Origin: Mycolicibacterium iranicum
GTDB lineage: Bacteria > Actinomycetota > Actinomycetes > Mycobacteriales > Mycobacteriaceae
Assembly (NCBI RefSeq): GCF_001650495.1
Contig: NZ_LWCS01000054.1
Location: forward strand, 143,342-207,341
Reading direction: 5' to 3'
DNA: 64,000 nucleotides
In this document: piece by piece, positions 23,981 to 33,316 of the stretch
How positions within the stretch are numbered: position 1 is the first letter of the stretch
Layout of the letters: each line of letters starts with the position of its first letter
Notes under the pieces: generated by a model
What the model saw: only the letters and a program-made list of their open reading frames with translations
Databases searched by the model: none
Told to the model about the DNA's origin: nothing
Translations under genes and position numbers: made by a program

Positions 23981-25705
23981 ATGACATACGACCTGATCAT
24001 TCGTGGGGGGACGATTGTCGACGGACTCGGGGGCGAGCCCTTCGTCGGTGATGTGGGGGTGCGCGACGGAGTCATCGCCTCGGTGGGCGCCGTGGTCAGT
24101 GACGCGAAGCGGGAGATCGACGCGACCGGCCTGCTCGTCACCCCGGGTTTCGTCGATCTGCACACCCACTACGACGGGCAGGCCATCTGGTCGGACCGGA
24201 TGACGCCGTCGTCGGCGCACGGCGTGACCACCGCGGTCATGGGTAACTGCGGTGTCGGGTTCGCACCGTGCCGTCCGGAAGACCACGACACCCTCGTCGA
24301 TGTGATGGCCGGTGTCGAGGACATCCCCGGCGTCGTGATGGTCGACGGCCTGCCCTGGACGTGGGAGACGTTCCCCGAGTTCCTCGACGCGCTGGACTCT
24401 CGGCGACGGGACATCGATGTCGCCGCGTTCCTTCCCCATTCGCCGCTGCGCGTGTACGTGATGGGCCGGCGCGGCGTCGACCGTGAACCGCCGACCGCCG
24501 AGGATCTCGCGCTGATGCGCAAACTCGCCGCCGAAGCCGTCCACGCCGGCGCGTTGGGCTTCGCGTCCTCGCGGCTGACCCTGCACAAAACCGCGGGTGG
24601 ACAACCGATTCCCAGTTACGAGGCCGAGTACGCCGAGATCGAGGCGATCGCCCGTGGCGTCGACGACGCGGGCGGCGGGCTGCTGCAGTTCGTACCCGAC
24701 CTGATGGCGGGCGATTACGAGGGTGCGCTGAAAGCCGTGTTCGACGTCGCCTCGGAGGTGGGCCTGCCGGTGACGTTCACACTCGCGATCGGCAACGCCG
24801 GCCCGCCCATCCATCTCGACGCGCTGCGGATGGTGGAGAAGGCCAATGCGGACGGAGGGAACGTCACCGGGCAGATCTTCCCGCGACCGATCGGGCTGGT
24901 GCTCGGCCTGGACCTGTCCGGAAATCCGTTCGTCATGTACCCGTCCTACCGCGAGATCGCCGGCCTTCCGTTGGCTGACCGCGTTGCCGAGATGCGCAAA
25001 CCCGAAGTACGCGAACGGATCTTGAGCGACAAGCCCGCCAGCGACGGCCACCCGCTGATGTTCGCCGCGCAGGCCTGGGACTACATGTTCTCGCTCGGCG
25101 ATCCACCGAACTACGAACCTGCGCGGGAAGATTCGATCGGCGCGCGCGCCCGCGCCCGCGGTGTCAGCCCGCTCGAAGAGGCCTACGACCGCCTGCTCGA
25201 CGACGACGGTCACGCCATGCTGCTGGTCACGCTTGCCAACTTCCGTGACGGCTCACTGGACACGGTGGCGGAGTTGATCCGCCGCGACGACGTCGTGCTG
25301 GGTCTGGGCGATGGCGGGGCGCACTACGGGATGATCTGTGACGCAAGCTTTCCCACATACATGCTGACCCACTGGGTGCGTGACCGCGAGTCGGGTCGAC
25401 TGTCGATCCCCGAGGTGGTCCGCGAGCTTACCTCGGTGCCCGCGCGGGTGGCGGGGCTGGCCGATCGAGGCCGAATCGCGGTGGGCTACAAGGCCGATCT
25501 GAATGTCATCGACACCGAAGCGCTGCGACTGCACAAGCCCGTCATCGTCGGTGACCTGCCCGCCGGCGGACGCAGGCTGGACCAGACCGCCGACGGCTAC
25601 GTCGCCACGATCGTGTCCGGCGAGGTGATCGCCGAGAACGGCGCGCCGACCGACGCCCGTCCCGGCGTCTTGATCCGGGGCCGCCGGCCTGCGCCGACGG
25701 CATGA
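23981..25705 (+). CDS. N-acyl-D-amino-acid deacylase-like amidohydrolase
   Basis: A 574-residue metal-dependent amidohydrolase. It opens YDLIIRGGTIVDGLGGEPF, has metal ligands in VDLHTHYDGQ (about residue 66), a conserved HGVTTAVMGNCGVGFAP region typical of D-aminoacylases, and the catalytic Asp in LGDGGAHYGM. The C-terminus returns to a beta-sandwich (GYKADLNVIDTEALRLHKP). Most likely it removes acyl groups from N-acyl-D-amino acids; other amide substrates are possible. The stop overlaps the start of a small gene (ATGA). Confidence 0.85.
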   Translation: MTYDLIIRGGTIVDGLGGEPFVGDVGVRDGVIASVGAVVSDAKREIDATGLLVTPGFVDLHTHYDGQAIWSDRMTPSSAHGVTTAVMGNCGVGFAPCRPEDHDTLVDVMAGVEDIPGVVMVDGLPWTWETFPEFLDALDSRRRDIDVAAFLPHSPLRVYVMGRRGVDREPPTAEDLALMRKLAAEAVHAGALGFASSRLTLHKTAGGQPIPSYEAEYAEIEAIARGVDDAGGGLLQFVPDLMAGDYEGALKAVFDVASEVGLPVTFTLAIGNAGPPIHLDALRMVEKANADGGNVTGQIFPRPIGLVLGLDLSGNPFVMYPSYREIAGLPLADRVAEMRKPEVRERILSDKPASDGHPLMFAAQAWDYMFSLGDPPNYEPAREDSIGARARARGVSPLEEAYDRLLDDDGHAMLLVTLANFRDGSLDTVAELIRRDDVVLGLGDGGAHYGMICDASFPTYMLTHWVRDRESGRLSIPEVVRELTSVPARVAGLADRGRIAVGYKADLNVIDTEALRLHKPVIVGDLPAGGRRLDQTADGYVATIVSGEVIAENGAPTDARPGVLIRGRRPAPTA

Positions 25706-25908
25706 GCCGCGTCGCCCCGCCGTGGACCGAGGAGGACGCGGCGGGCATCGACAGCCGGGGCCATCCCGATCCTGGGCCGCTGCCTTTCCGGCGGGCAACG
25801 GATGGAGCTGCGATCGCCGTCGCCTGGTACCGCACCATCTGCACGCTGTGCAACGGACTCGACCTGCCCACCGAGGGCTGGGTGCGGAGCTGGCCCGTCT
25901 CAGCGTGA
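25702..25908 (+). CDS. small hypothetical protein coupled to the amidohydrolase, 68 aa
   Basis: The ATG overlaps the amidohydrolase stop as ATGA. The 68-residue product (APPWTEEDAAGIDSRGHPDP ... WYRTICTLCNGLDLP) has two cysteines as CTLC and a Trp-rich end. No family recognised and no membrane segment. Translational coupling and a reading frame free of stops support it; it overlaps the convergent SDR by 9 bp. It could be an accessory protein of the deacylase. Confidence 0.5.
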   Translation: MSRVAPPWTEEDAAGIDSRGHPDPGPLPFRRATDGAAIAVAWYRTICTLCNGLDLPTEGWVRSWPVSA

Positions 25909-26712
25909 CTGTCGCAGCGCCGGATGCTGGTTCTTGAGCAACGGCAGCAGCAGCCTGCGAGGCAGGAACTCGAACACCCGGGCGGGAATCTCGTTCTGCC
26001 ATCCCGGGATAACGCTGCGCCCGCTCTCGAGTGCCTCGATTCCCTTCTTCGCGACCTCGCGCGACGGTATCCACAGGAACTTCGGAAACGCGGCGGCGAA
26101 CGTGCGCTCGTCCATCCCGGCGACCTCCAGGAATTCGGTGCGCACCGGTCCCGGATGCAATGCGGCGACGGTGACTCCGGTGCCGGCGAGCTCGCCGCGC
26201 AGCCCGTCGGTGTAGGACCGGACGAATGCCTTGGTCGCGGCGTAGCCCGACTGTCCGGGAAATGGCTGGAATCCCGCCGTGGAGCCGACGTTGAGGATCG
26301 CGCCGCGCCCGCGCGGCACCATCTGTTGCACGGCACGGGTGGTGAGGTCGATGACGGCTTCGACGTTGACGCGCACCTGGTTGATCTCGGCCTGCGGGGT
26401 CGAGTCGACGACCGGGCCGATGGTGCCGATACCGGCGTTGTTGATCAGGATGTAGGCGGTCAGGCCGAGCCGTTCGACTTCGGCGAGCAGATCGGCGCGG
26501 GCTTCGGCGTCGGCGACATCACAGGCGATGACCTCGACGCGGACTTTTCCGGAGAGCTCGTCGGCGAGATCACGCAGACGATCCTCACGACGCGCCACGA
26601 GGGTGACGCCGTGCCCGCGGGCCGCGAGCTCGCGAGCGAGGTCGGCACCGATGCCCGAGGAAGCCCCGGTGACGACGGCGGTGGTGGTCGGTGACGGTGA
26701 AGGGAGCGGCAT
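25900..26712 (-). CDS. SDR oxidoreductase (DltE/SadH-like)
   Basis: A 270-residue classical short-chain dehydrogenase: VVTGASSGIGADLARELAAR for the cofactor, RRED after beta-2 (favouring NADPH), NNAGIGTIGP, catalytic Ser in NVGSTAGF and YAATK. The C-terminus has extra residues (LPRRLLLPLLKNQHPALRQS), as in SDRs linked to membrane lipids such as mycolate-related reductases. The substrate is unknown. It is divergent from the PNPOx-like gene, with 32 bp between starts. Confidence 0.85.
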   Translation of the reverse strand: MPLPSPSPTTTAVVTGASSGIGADLARELAARGHGVTLVARREDRLRDLADELSGKVRVEVIACDVADAEARADLLAEVERLGLTAYILINNAGIGTIGPVVDSTPQAEINQVRVNVEAVIDLTTRAVQQMVPRGRGAILNVGSTAGFQPFPGQSGYAATKAFVRSYTDGLRGELAGTGVTVAALHPGPVRTEFLEVAGMDERTFAAAFPKFLWIPSREVAKKGIEALESGRSVIPGWQNEIPARVFEFLPRRLLLPLLKNQHPALRQSR

Positions 26713-26744
26713 GCCTTCGAAAACTACGCCGTACGCTCGGGCCC

Positions 26745-27116
26745 ATGAGCGTCAAGGTCGATCTGGACACGTTGGCCGACACCCTCGGCGACTTCTCGTA
26801 CGCATATCTCGTCACGGTCGGCGACGACTGCCGCGCGCATACCGTGGCGATCCAGCCGGTGCTGACCGGCGACGTTTTCCGCATCGGGTCGGTCGGCAAC
26901 AGCACGCGCCGCAACGCCGCTGCCCACCCAGACGTGACTCTGGTCTGGCCGCCCCGCGAAACCGGCGGCTACACCCTGATCATCGACGGTCACGCCGCCC
27001 CTGCCGAGGACGGACTGCACGTCACCCCTACCGGCGCGGTGCTGCACCGACCCGCGCAGCCAGGCACACCCACGGCATCCGGATGTGGGGACGACTGTGT
27101 GCCGCTGGGTGACTGA
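26745..27116 (+). CDS. pyridoxamine 5'-phosphate oxidase-like protein
   Basis: A 123-residue split-barrel protein: ADTLGDFSYAYLVTVGDDCR, HTVAIQPVLTGDVFRIG and NAAAHPDVTLVWPPRE correspond to the flavin/F420-binding half of the PNPOx superfamily. It ends with SGCGDDCVPL, which includes a Cys pair. It may bind F420 or FMN and reduce a small substrate; family membership is solid and the activity is unknown. It converges with the MDR gene with 2 bp between stops. A TACGCT sequence at 26731-26736 could be a -10 of a leaderless promoter. Confidence 0.75.
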   Translation: MSVKVDLDTLADTLGDFSYAYLVTVGDDCRAHTVAIQPVLTGDVFRIGSVGNSTRRNAAAHPDVTLVWPPRETGGYTLIIDGHAAPAEDGLHVTPTGAVLHRPAQPGTPTASGCGDDCVPLGD

Positions 27117-27118
27117 CG

Positions 27119-28120
27119 TCAGCGGGTGACGACGATCTTGCCGATCGCTCGGCCGGCCTTCACTTCACGGTTGGCCTCCCGCAGTCCCGCCGCGGAAAAG
27201 TCCTCGATGGTCTTGGTGACCGTCGTACGCAGCGTCCCGTTGTCGACGAGCTCGGCCGTCGCGGCCAACAGCCGCTGCTGCTCGATCATGTCGGGCGTCT
27301 CGAACATCGGTCGCGTGAACATCAATTCCCAGTGCCACGCAATACTTTTCGCCTTCAACCCGACCAGGTCGAGCCCTGCGGGTTCGTCGATCGCGGTGAT
27401 GTGCCCGAACGGTTTGACGATCGCGGCGTAGTCGTCGATGTTTCCCGCCGAGTGCGGGGAGAACAGGAGATCCACGCCGTCAGGGGCGACCTGCAGCGTC
27501 TCCTCCCGGAGGCGGCGGTGGTCGACGACGGCGTCGGCGCCCATGTTGTGCGCCCACCCGCGCGACTCGTCACGGCTCGCGGTGCCGATCACCCGGAGCC
27601 CGGTCAACGCCTTCGCGAGCTGCATCATGATCGAGCCGACGCCGCCCGCCGCGCCGACAACCAGCAGGTCACCCGTCGACTCCCGCGTCAACCCGAAGCG
27701 GTCGAACAGTGACTCCCACGCCGTGATGGTGGTCAACGGCAGCGCGGCGGCCTCGGCAAAAGACAGCGACGACGGCTTGGGGGACACGATGCGTTCGTCG
27801 ACAGTCTGGAACTGCGCGTAGCTGCCCGGCCTGTTGAGGTCACCTGCGTACCAGACCTCGTCACCCACGTCGAGCGTGCCGACGTCGGAGCCGACCGCTT
27901 CCACCACGCCCGCGGCGTCGTAGCCGAGGATCACCGGCTCCGAGTCCGCAGTGATTCCGGCCTGCACCTTCCAGTCCGCGGGGTTCACCGAGACCGCCAT
28001 CACGCGCACCAGGACGTCACGCGGGCGCGGGTCGGGAATGTCGACGACGATGTCGCGCAGGCTGTCTTCGATGGAATCGGCGGCGAAGGCCCCGATCGCG
28101 GTCATCGTTGAGGTGGTCAT
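27119..28120 (-). CDS. zinc-independent MDR alcohol dehydrogenase/quinone reductase-like
   Basis: A 333-residue medium-chain dehydrogenase without the zinc ligands: ILGYDAAGVVEAVGSDVG in the catalytic half and LLVVGAAGGVGSIMMQLAKA as cofactor motif, SRDESRGWAHNMGADAVVDH after it. It belongs to the zinc-binding alcohol dehydrogenase family I (ZDR/quinone oxidoreductase) and probably reduces quinones or activated alkenes with NADPH. The ATG at 28120 (MTTSTMTAIGAF) fits the family start. A non-coding stretch of 163 bp separates it from the groEL2 terminator. Confidence 0.85.
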   Translation of the reverse strand: MTTSTMTAIGAFAADSIEDSLRDIVVDIPDPRPRDVLVRVMAVSVNPADWKVQAGITADSEPVILGYDAAGVVEAVGSDVGTLDVGDEVWYAGDLNRPGSYAQFQTVDERIVSPKPSSLSFAEAAALPLTTITAWESLFDRFGLTRESTGDLLVVGAAGGVGSIMMQLAKALTGLRVIGTASRDESRGWAHNMGADAVVDHRRLREETLQVAPDGVDLLFSPHSAGNIDDYAAIVKPFGHITAIDEPAGLDLVGLKAKSIAWHWELMFTRPMFETPDMIEQQRLLAATAELVDNGTLRTTVTKTIEDFSAAGLREANREVKAGRAIGKIVVTR

Positions 28121-28283
28121 GCCCACAGTGAACTCGCCCACCACCGCTTTTCTTCCGGGTGCCGAACATCGCTGCGGCAGAAGACCACCGGGAACAGTCG
28201 CGGCTGACTCCGACGAGAGTGAGCCTCCTGCAAGCATTTCGGACCGAACCTGTGCGCAGACCCCACGTTGGGGATAACGAAAA

Positions 28284-28313
28284 GCCCCGGCGCTGCTGAC
28301 GCAACGCCGGGGC
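28284..28313 (-). terminator. Rho-independent terminator of groEL2
   Basis: On the minus strand a perfect 9-bp GC stem, GCCCCGGCG with CGCCGGGGC (28305-28313 and 28284-28292), with a 12-base loop, is followed by TTTTCG. It lies 17 bp after the groEL2 stop. Intrinsic terminators with a T-run this clear are rather rare in mycobacteria and common after highly expressed genes. Confidence 0.85.
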
Positions 28314-28329
28314 CCTCTCGAACAGGGAC

Positions 28330-29955
<1,626 letters not shown>

Positions 29956-30067
29956 TGCGAAGTGTTCCTCCGGGATTGGGGATGCACGTCTCGTGGTCGG
30001 AAGCGGTGCCCGCGACGGACGACCGGGGCTGTGCTCGCAGATGCGGCCCCGACCTCACCGGCCCGAC

Positions 30068-30094
30068 CTAGCACTCGCTGGTCGCGAGTGCCAA
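30068..30094. promoter_or_regulatory. CIRCE element 1 (HrcA operator)
   Basis: CTAGCACTC, nine bases, GAGTGCCAA: the consensus is TTAGCACTC-N9-GAGTGCTAA. It lies about 115 bp upstream of groEL2. HrcA would bind here and release upon heat stress. Confidence 0.93.
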
Positions 30095-30102
30095 CTGCAT
30101 TC

Positions 30103-30129
30103 TTAGCACTCGACCTGGGAGAGTGCAAG
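30103..30129. promoter_or_regulatory. CIRCE element 2 (HrcA operator)
   Basis: TTAGCACTC, nine bases, GAGTGCAAG. The left arm is a perfect consensus match and the right has two changes. It is 8 bp from the first box, so the two centres are 35 bp apart and may bind HrcA dimers side by side. Confidence 0.92.
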
Positions 30130-30174
30130 GTCGGAATGGCTGCGGCGAAGCCGTCTGCGGGCCCACCCTGCGGG

Positions 30175-30729
30175 TCAGCTGGCGCGCAGTCCGTCGAGCA
30201 CCACCTCGAGGACGCGCGTCGCGGCGTCGTTGTTGTAGCCCTGCACCGCCTGAAGCCCCACCAGCAGCGCCTTCACGTCGGCGACGCCGACGTCGCGGCG
30301 GGCGGTGCCGGCTGCTTGCGCTGCACGCAGCAGGGCATCGAGCATGTCCAGGAAGTCGCTCTCCGCCTCGGGAATCGCGGCGTTGACGTCGATGCCGACG
30401 CCGGCCAGCGCCTCGCCGAGCCCGCGGTCGGTCGCCCCCCACTGCAGCACCATGGATCGCAGGAACTGAAACAGCGCCTCGCCCGGTTCGGCGTCGTCGA
30501 GCATCGTCCGGCCCGCGGCCACGATGCTGCGGATGCGGCTCTCGATGACGGCGCGAAACAGGTCTTCCTTCGTCGGAAAGTGTCGGTAGACCGTGCCGGC
30601 GCCGACCCCGGCCCGCCGGGCTATCTCGTCGATCGGCACCGCCAGCCCGTCCGCGGCGAAGGTCTCGTAGGCGACCTCAAGCACGCGCGCACGGTTGCGT
30701 GCCGCGTCTGCGCGCAGGGGCCGATTCAC
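30175..30729 (-). CDS. TetR-family regulator
   Basis: A 184-residue regulator with GTG start and a GAGGAG ribosome-binding site. Helix-turn-helix: LEVAYETFAADGLAVPIDEI then ARRAGVGAGTVYRHFPTKED. The C-terminal helices (LFQFLRSMVLQWGATDRGLG, then VGVADVKALLVGLQAVQGYN) resemble SbtR-type/TetR_C_33 domains. It is divergent from an SDR gene, and two copies of a 22-bp palindrome lie between them, so it probably represses itself and the SDR genes. Confidence 0.88.
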   Translation of the reverse strand: MNRPLRADAARNRARVLEVAYETFAADGLAVPIDEIARRAGVGAGTVYRHFPTKEDLFRAVIESRIRSIVAAGRTMLDDAEPGEALFQFLRSMVLQWGATDRGLGEALAGVGIDVNAAIPEAESDFLDMLDALLRAAQAAGTARRDVGVADVKALLVGLQAVQGYNNDAATRVLEVVLDGLRAS

Positions 30730-30751
30730 GACGATCTCCTCGGGAATAGAT

Positions 30752-30773
30752 AACCGGGGCGTGCGTTCCGTAT
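30752..30773. promoter_or_regulatory. TetR operator copy 1 (imperfect)
   Basis: AACCGGGGCGTGCGTTCCGT plus AT agrees at 17 of 22 positions with the reverse complement of the sequence at 30784-30805. It lies closer to the TetR gene and ends at the TATAGT -10-like sequence (30771-30776) that could serve the SDR gene. Confidence 0.55.
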
Positions 30774-30783
30774 AGTGATCGAC

Positions 30784-30805
30784 AAACGGAGCGAGCGCCC
30801 CGTTT
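30784..30805. promoter_or_regulatory. TetR operator copy 2 (near-palindrome)
   Basis: A 22-bp near-palindrome with arms AAACGGAGC and GCCCCGTTT: nine of eleven base pairs match. It lies right after a TATAGT -10 candidate, where a repressor would block transcription of the SDR. Confidence 0.65.
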
Positions 30806-30827
30806 CAACTTACTCTAGGAGACCGTC

Positions 30828-31727
30828 ATGACGAACTGGACCACTTCCGACATTCCCGACCAGACCGGCCGCACCGCAGTCATCACCGGCGCCAACACCG
30901 GCCTCGGCTTCGAGACCGCCAAAGCCCTGGCCGCCACGGGCGCCACAGTGGTCATCGCGGCGCGCAACATCGACAAGGGACAGGACGCGGTCCGCCGCAT
31001 CCGACAGGAGGCGCCACAGGCGACCGTCGCACTGCAGCAGCTCGACCTCAGCTCGCTGGATTCGGTGCGTGCCGCCGCCGACCAGCTCAAGTGCGACCAC
31101 GCGACCATCGACCTGCTCGTCAACAACGCGGGCGTGATGTACACGCCACGGCAGGAGACCGCGGACGGCTTCGAGCTCCAGTTCGGCACCAACCACCTGG
31201 GCCACTTCGCACTCACCGGGCTGCTCCTCGATCAGATCGAAGCAGCTCCGGCCGGGCGCATCGTCACCGTAAGCAGCATCGGTCACCGCATCCGCGCCGA
31301 CATTCACTTCGACGATCTGCAGCTCGCACGCAACTACAACCGCGTCGTGGCCTACGGCCAGTCCAAGCTCGCCAATCTGCTGTTCACCTACGAGCTGCAG
31401 CGGCGGTTGTCCGCTGCTGGATCGTCGACAGCCGCGCTGGCGGCACACCCGGGCGGGTCGAACACCGAACTCGGCCGACACCTGCCGCTGCTCGACCCGG
31501 TGTTTCGCGCGGTGTCCCAGAGCGCGTCGATGGGAGCTCTCCCGACCCTGCGCGCCGCGACCGATCCGGCGGCGCGAGGCGGCCAGTACTACGGCCCGTC
31601 GGGACCCTTCGAGCTCCGCGGGTACCCCCAGGTGGTGTCGTCGAGCAAGCGGTCCCACGATGCCGCGCTGCAGCGGCGGCTGTGGACGGTATCCGAGGAG
31701 CTGACCAAAGTGGTGTACAGCGTCTGA
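30828..31727 (+). CDS. SDR oxidoreductase, retinol-dehydrogenase-like (paralog 1 of 3)
   Basis: A 299-residue short-chain dehydrogenase. The start (SDIPDQTGRTAVITGANTGL) is nearly identical to two others in the window at 31806 and 42280. Cofactor motif TGANTGLGFETA, NNAGVMYTP, catalytic Ser in TVSSIGHR and YGQSKLANLLFTYEL. The family acts on retinoid-like, steroid or fatty substrates with NADP(H); the substrate is unknown. RBS AGGAG, six bases before the ATG. Controlled most likely by the divergent TetR gene. Confidence 0.85.
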   Translation: MTNWTTSDIPDQTGRTAVITGANTGLGFETAKALAATGATVVIAARNIDKGQDAVRRIRQEAPQATVALQQLDLSSLDSVRAAADQLKCDHATIDLLVNNAGVMYTPRQETADGFELQFGTNHLGHFALTGLLLDQIEAAPAGRIVTVSSIGHRIRADIHFDDLQLARNYNRVVAYGQSKLANLLFTYELQRRLSAAGSSTAALAAHPGGSNTELGRHLPLLDPVFRAVSQSASMGALPTLRAATDPAARGGQYYGPSGPFELRGYPQVVSSSKRSHDAALQRRLWTVSEELTKVVYSV

Positions 31728-31805
31728 GGCGGCTTGACTGCCTGCCCCCACCGACTCGACCAACCAGGACAATCGAACCATCCCCTGTTTTTAGGAGCTC
31801 ACCCC

Positions 31806-32708
31806 ATGACCGATTGGACAACCTCAGACATCCCCGACCAGACCGGCCGCACAGCCGTCATCACCGGCGCCAACACCGGGCTCGGCTTCGAAACCGCCAA
31901 GGCGCTGGCCGAGAAGGGCGCCCACGTGGTGATCGCGGTCCGCAACACCACCAAGGGAGATCAGGCGGCTGCGCGGATCAGCGGAGAAGTCGAAGTCCAG
32001 GAGCTCGACCTCACGTCGCTGGCGTCCATCAATTCCGCCGCTGCAGCGCTGAAGTCCCGCTTCGACAAGATCGACCTGCTCATCAACAACGCGGGCGTCA
32101 TGACGACCCCGAAGGGCACCACGAAGGACGGCTTCGAGCTGCAGTTCGGGACGAACCACCTCGGTCACTTCGCACTCACGGGATTACTGCTCGACGCCAT
32201 GCTCGATGTCGATGGAGCGCGCATCGTGACGGTCAGCAGCAACGGCCACAAGATGGGTGGCGCCATCCACTGGGACGACCTTCAGTGGGAACGCAACTAC
32301 AGCCGGATGGGCGCGTACACCCAATCGAAGCTGGCCAACCTTCTCTTCACCTACGAGCTGCAGCGCCGGCTGGCGCCGCGCGGGAAGACGATCGCCGTGG
32401 CCGCTCACCCCGGTACGGCGACCACCGAACTGGCACGCAGCCTTCCCCGACCCATCGAGCGGGCCTTTCTGGTGGCCGCGCCGGTGCTGTTCGCGCAGAC
32501 TCCCGACGGGGGCGCGCTACCGACATTGCGGGCGGCAACCGACCCCGGAGTCCTCGGTGGCCAGTACTACGGACCGGACGGCATCGGGCAGCAGCGTGGC
32601 GCGCCGGTCGTCGTCGCCTCCAGCGCACAGTCCTACGACGTCGAGCAGCAACGTCGCCTGTGGGAGATCTCGGAGGAGTTGACCAAGGTGGTCTTCCCGG
32701 TCAGCTGA
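31806..32708 (+). CDS. SDR oxidoreductase, retinol-dehydrogenase-like (paralog 2 of 3)
   Basis: A 300-residue SDR that follows paralog 1 in tandem, with 78 bp between them and its own RBS (TTAGGAG). TSDIPDQTGRTAVITGANTG at the start, NNAGVMTTP, catalytic VSSNGHK and YTQSKLANLLFTYELQ. The two copies share most of their motifs, so this is probably a tandem duplication with later divergence, most visible after YELQRRL. The gene ends 10 bp before the cupin gene. Confidence 0.85.
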   Translation: MTDWTTSDIPDQTGRTAVITGANTGLGFETAKALAEKGAHVVIAVRNTTKGDQAAARISGEVEVQELDLTSLASINSAAAALKSRFDKIDLLINNAGVMTTPKGTTKDGFELQFGTNHLGHFALTGLLLDAMLDVDGARIVTVSSNGHKMGGAIHWDDLQWERNYSRMGAYTQSKLANLLFTYELQRRLAPRGKTIAVAAHPGTATTELARSLPRPIERAFLVAAPVLFAQTPDGGALPTLRAATDPGVLGGQYYGPDGIGQQRGAPVVVASSAQSYDVEQQRRLWEISEELTKVVFPVS

Positions 32709-32718
32709 CACGTGCAGG

Positions 32719-33225
32719 ATGGGCGGCATGTCGCTGGTCGTGCCGCCCTATCCCCCGCCCCGCTTCACCGCCGACGAGCCGGAGAAGAGCGCATGGCTCA
32801 AGCGCGGTGACGACCCCGCCGACCACTCGACGTTCGGGTTGGTCAAGTACCACTACCTGGCCAAGCAGCAGGAGACCGGCGGCGACTACGGCCTCTATCG
32901 CGTCGAGATCGCCCCGAAGGGCGGCGGACCGGGACCGCACTTCCACCGGTCGATCTCGGAGGCGTTCTACGTGCTCTCCGGCACGGTGCGCCTCTACGAC
33001 GGCACCGAATGGGTCGACGGCAGCGCCAACGACTACCTCTACGTTCCGCCGGGCGGGATCCACGGGTTCCGTAACGAGGGCGACGAAACGGTGTCGATGC
33101 TGATGCTGTTCGCGCCGGGCGCGCCCCGCGAGTACTACTTCGAGGGCCTGTCGCAGATCGGCGAACTTTCCGACGAAGAACGCCGGGAGTGGTTCATCAG
33201 GCACGACAATCATTGGGTCGAATAG
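32719..33225 (+). CDS. cupin-domain protein
   Basis: A 168-residue protein with a single cupin barrel: GPGPHFHRSISEAFYVLSGT (metal motif 1) and YVPPGGIHGFRNEGDETVSM (motif 2). The N-terminal extension of about 50 residues (WLKRGDDPADHSTFGLVKYH) and the C-terminal DEERREWFIRHDNHWVE are characteristic of an actinobacterial cupin subgroup. It probably binds a divalent metal, and may be an isomerase, dioxygenase or sensor; no clearer role is visible. ATG at 32719 or 32728. It may be co-transcribed with the SDR pair. Confidence 0.8.
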   Translation: MGGMSLVVPPYPPPRFTADEPEKSAWLKRGDDPADHSTFGLVKYHYLAKQQETGGDYGLYRVEIAPKGGGPGPHFHRSISEAFYVLSGTVRLYDGTEWVDGSANDYLYVPPGGIHGFRNEGDETVSMLMLFAPGAPREYYFEGLSQIGELSDEERREWFIRHDNHWVE

Positions 33226-33316
33226 CGCCACAGACACGCCGCGCACGGACACGCCGCGGAAGTGCGATCACGGAAGCGCCTGGCCTAGACTGCATTCCGG
33301 TCGAAAGGAGTCGTGG

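Noticed and set aside
31091..33103. 670-residue frame across both SDR copies
   Set aside because: Arg/Pro-rich out-of-frame reading of two clear SDR genes and the cupin.
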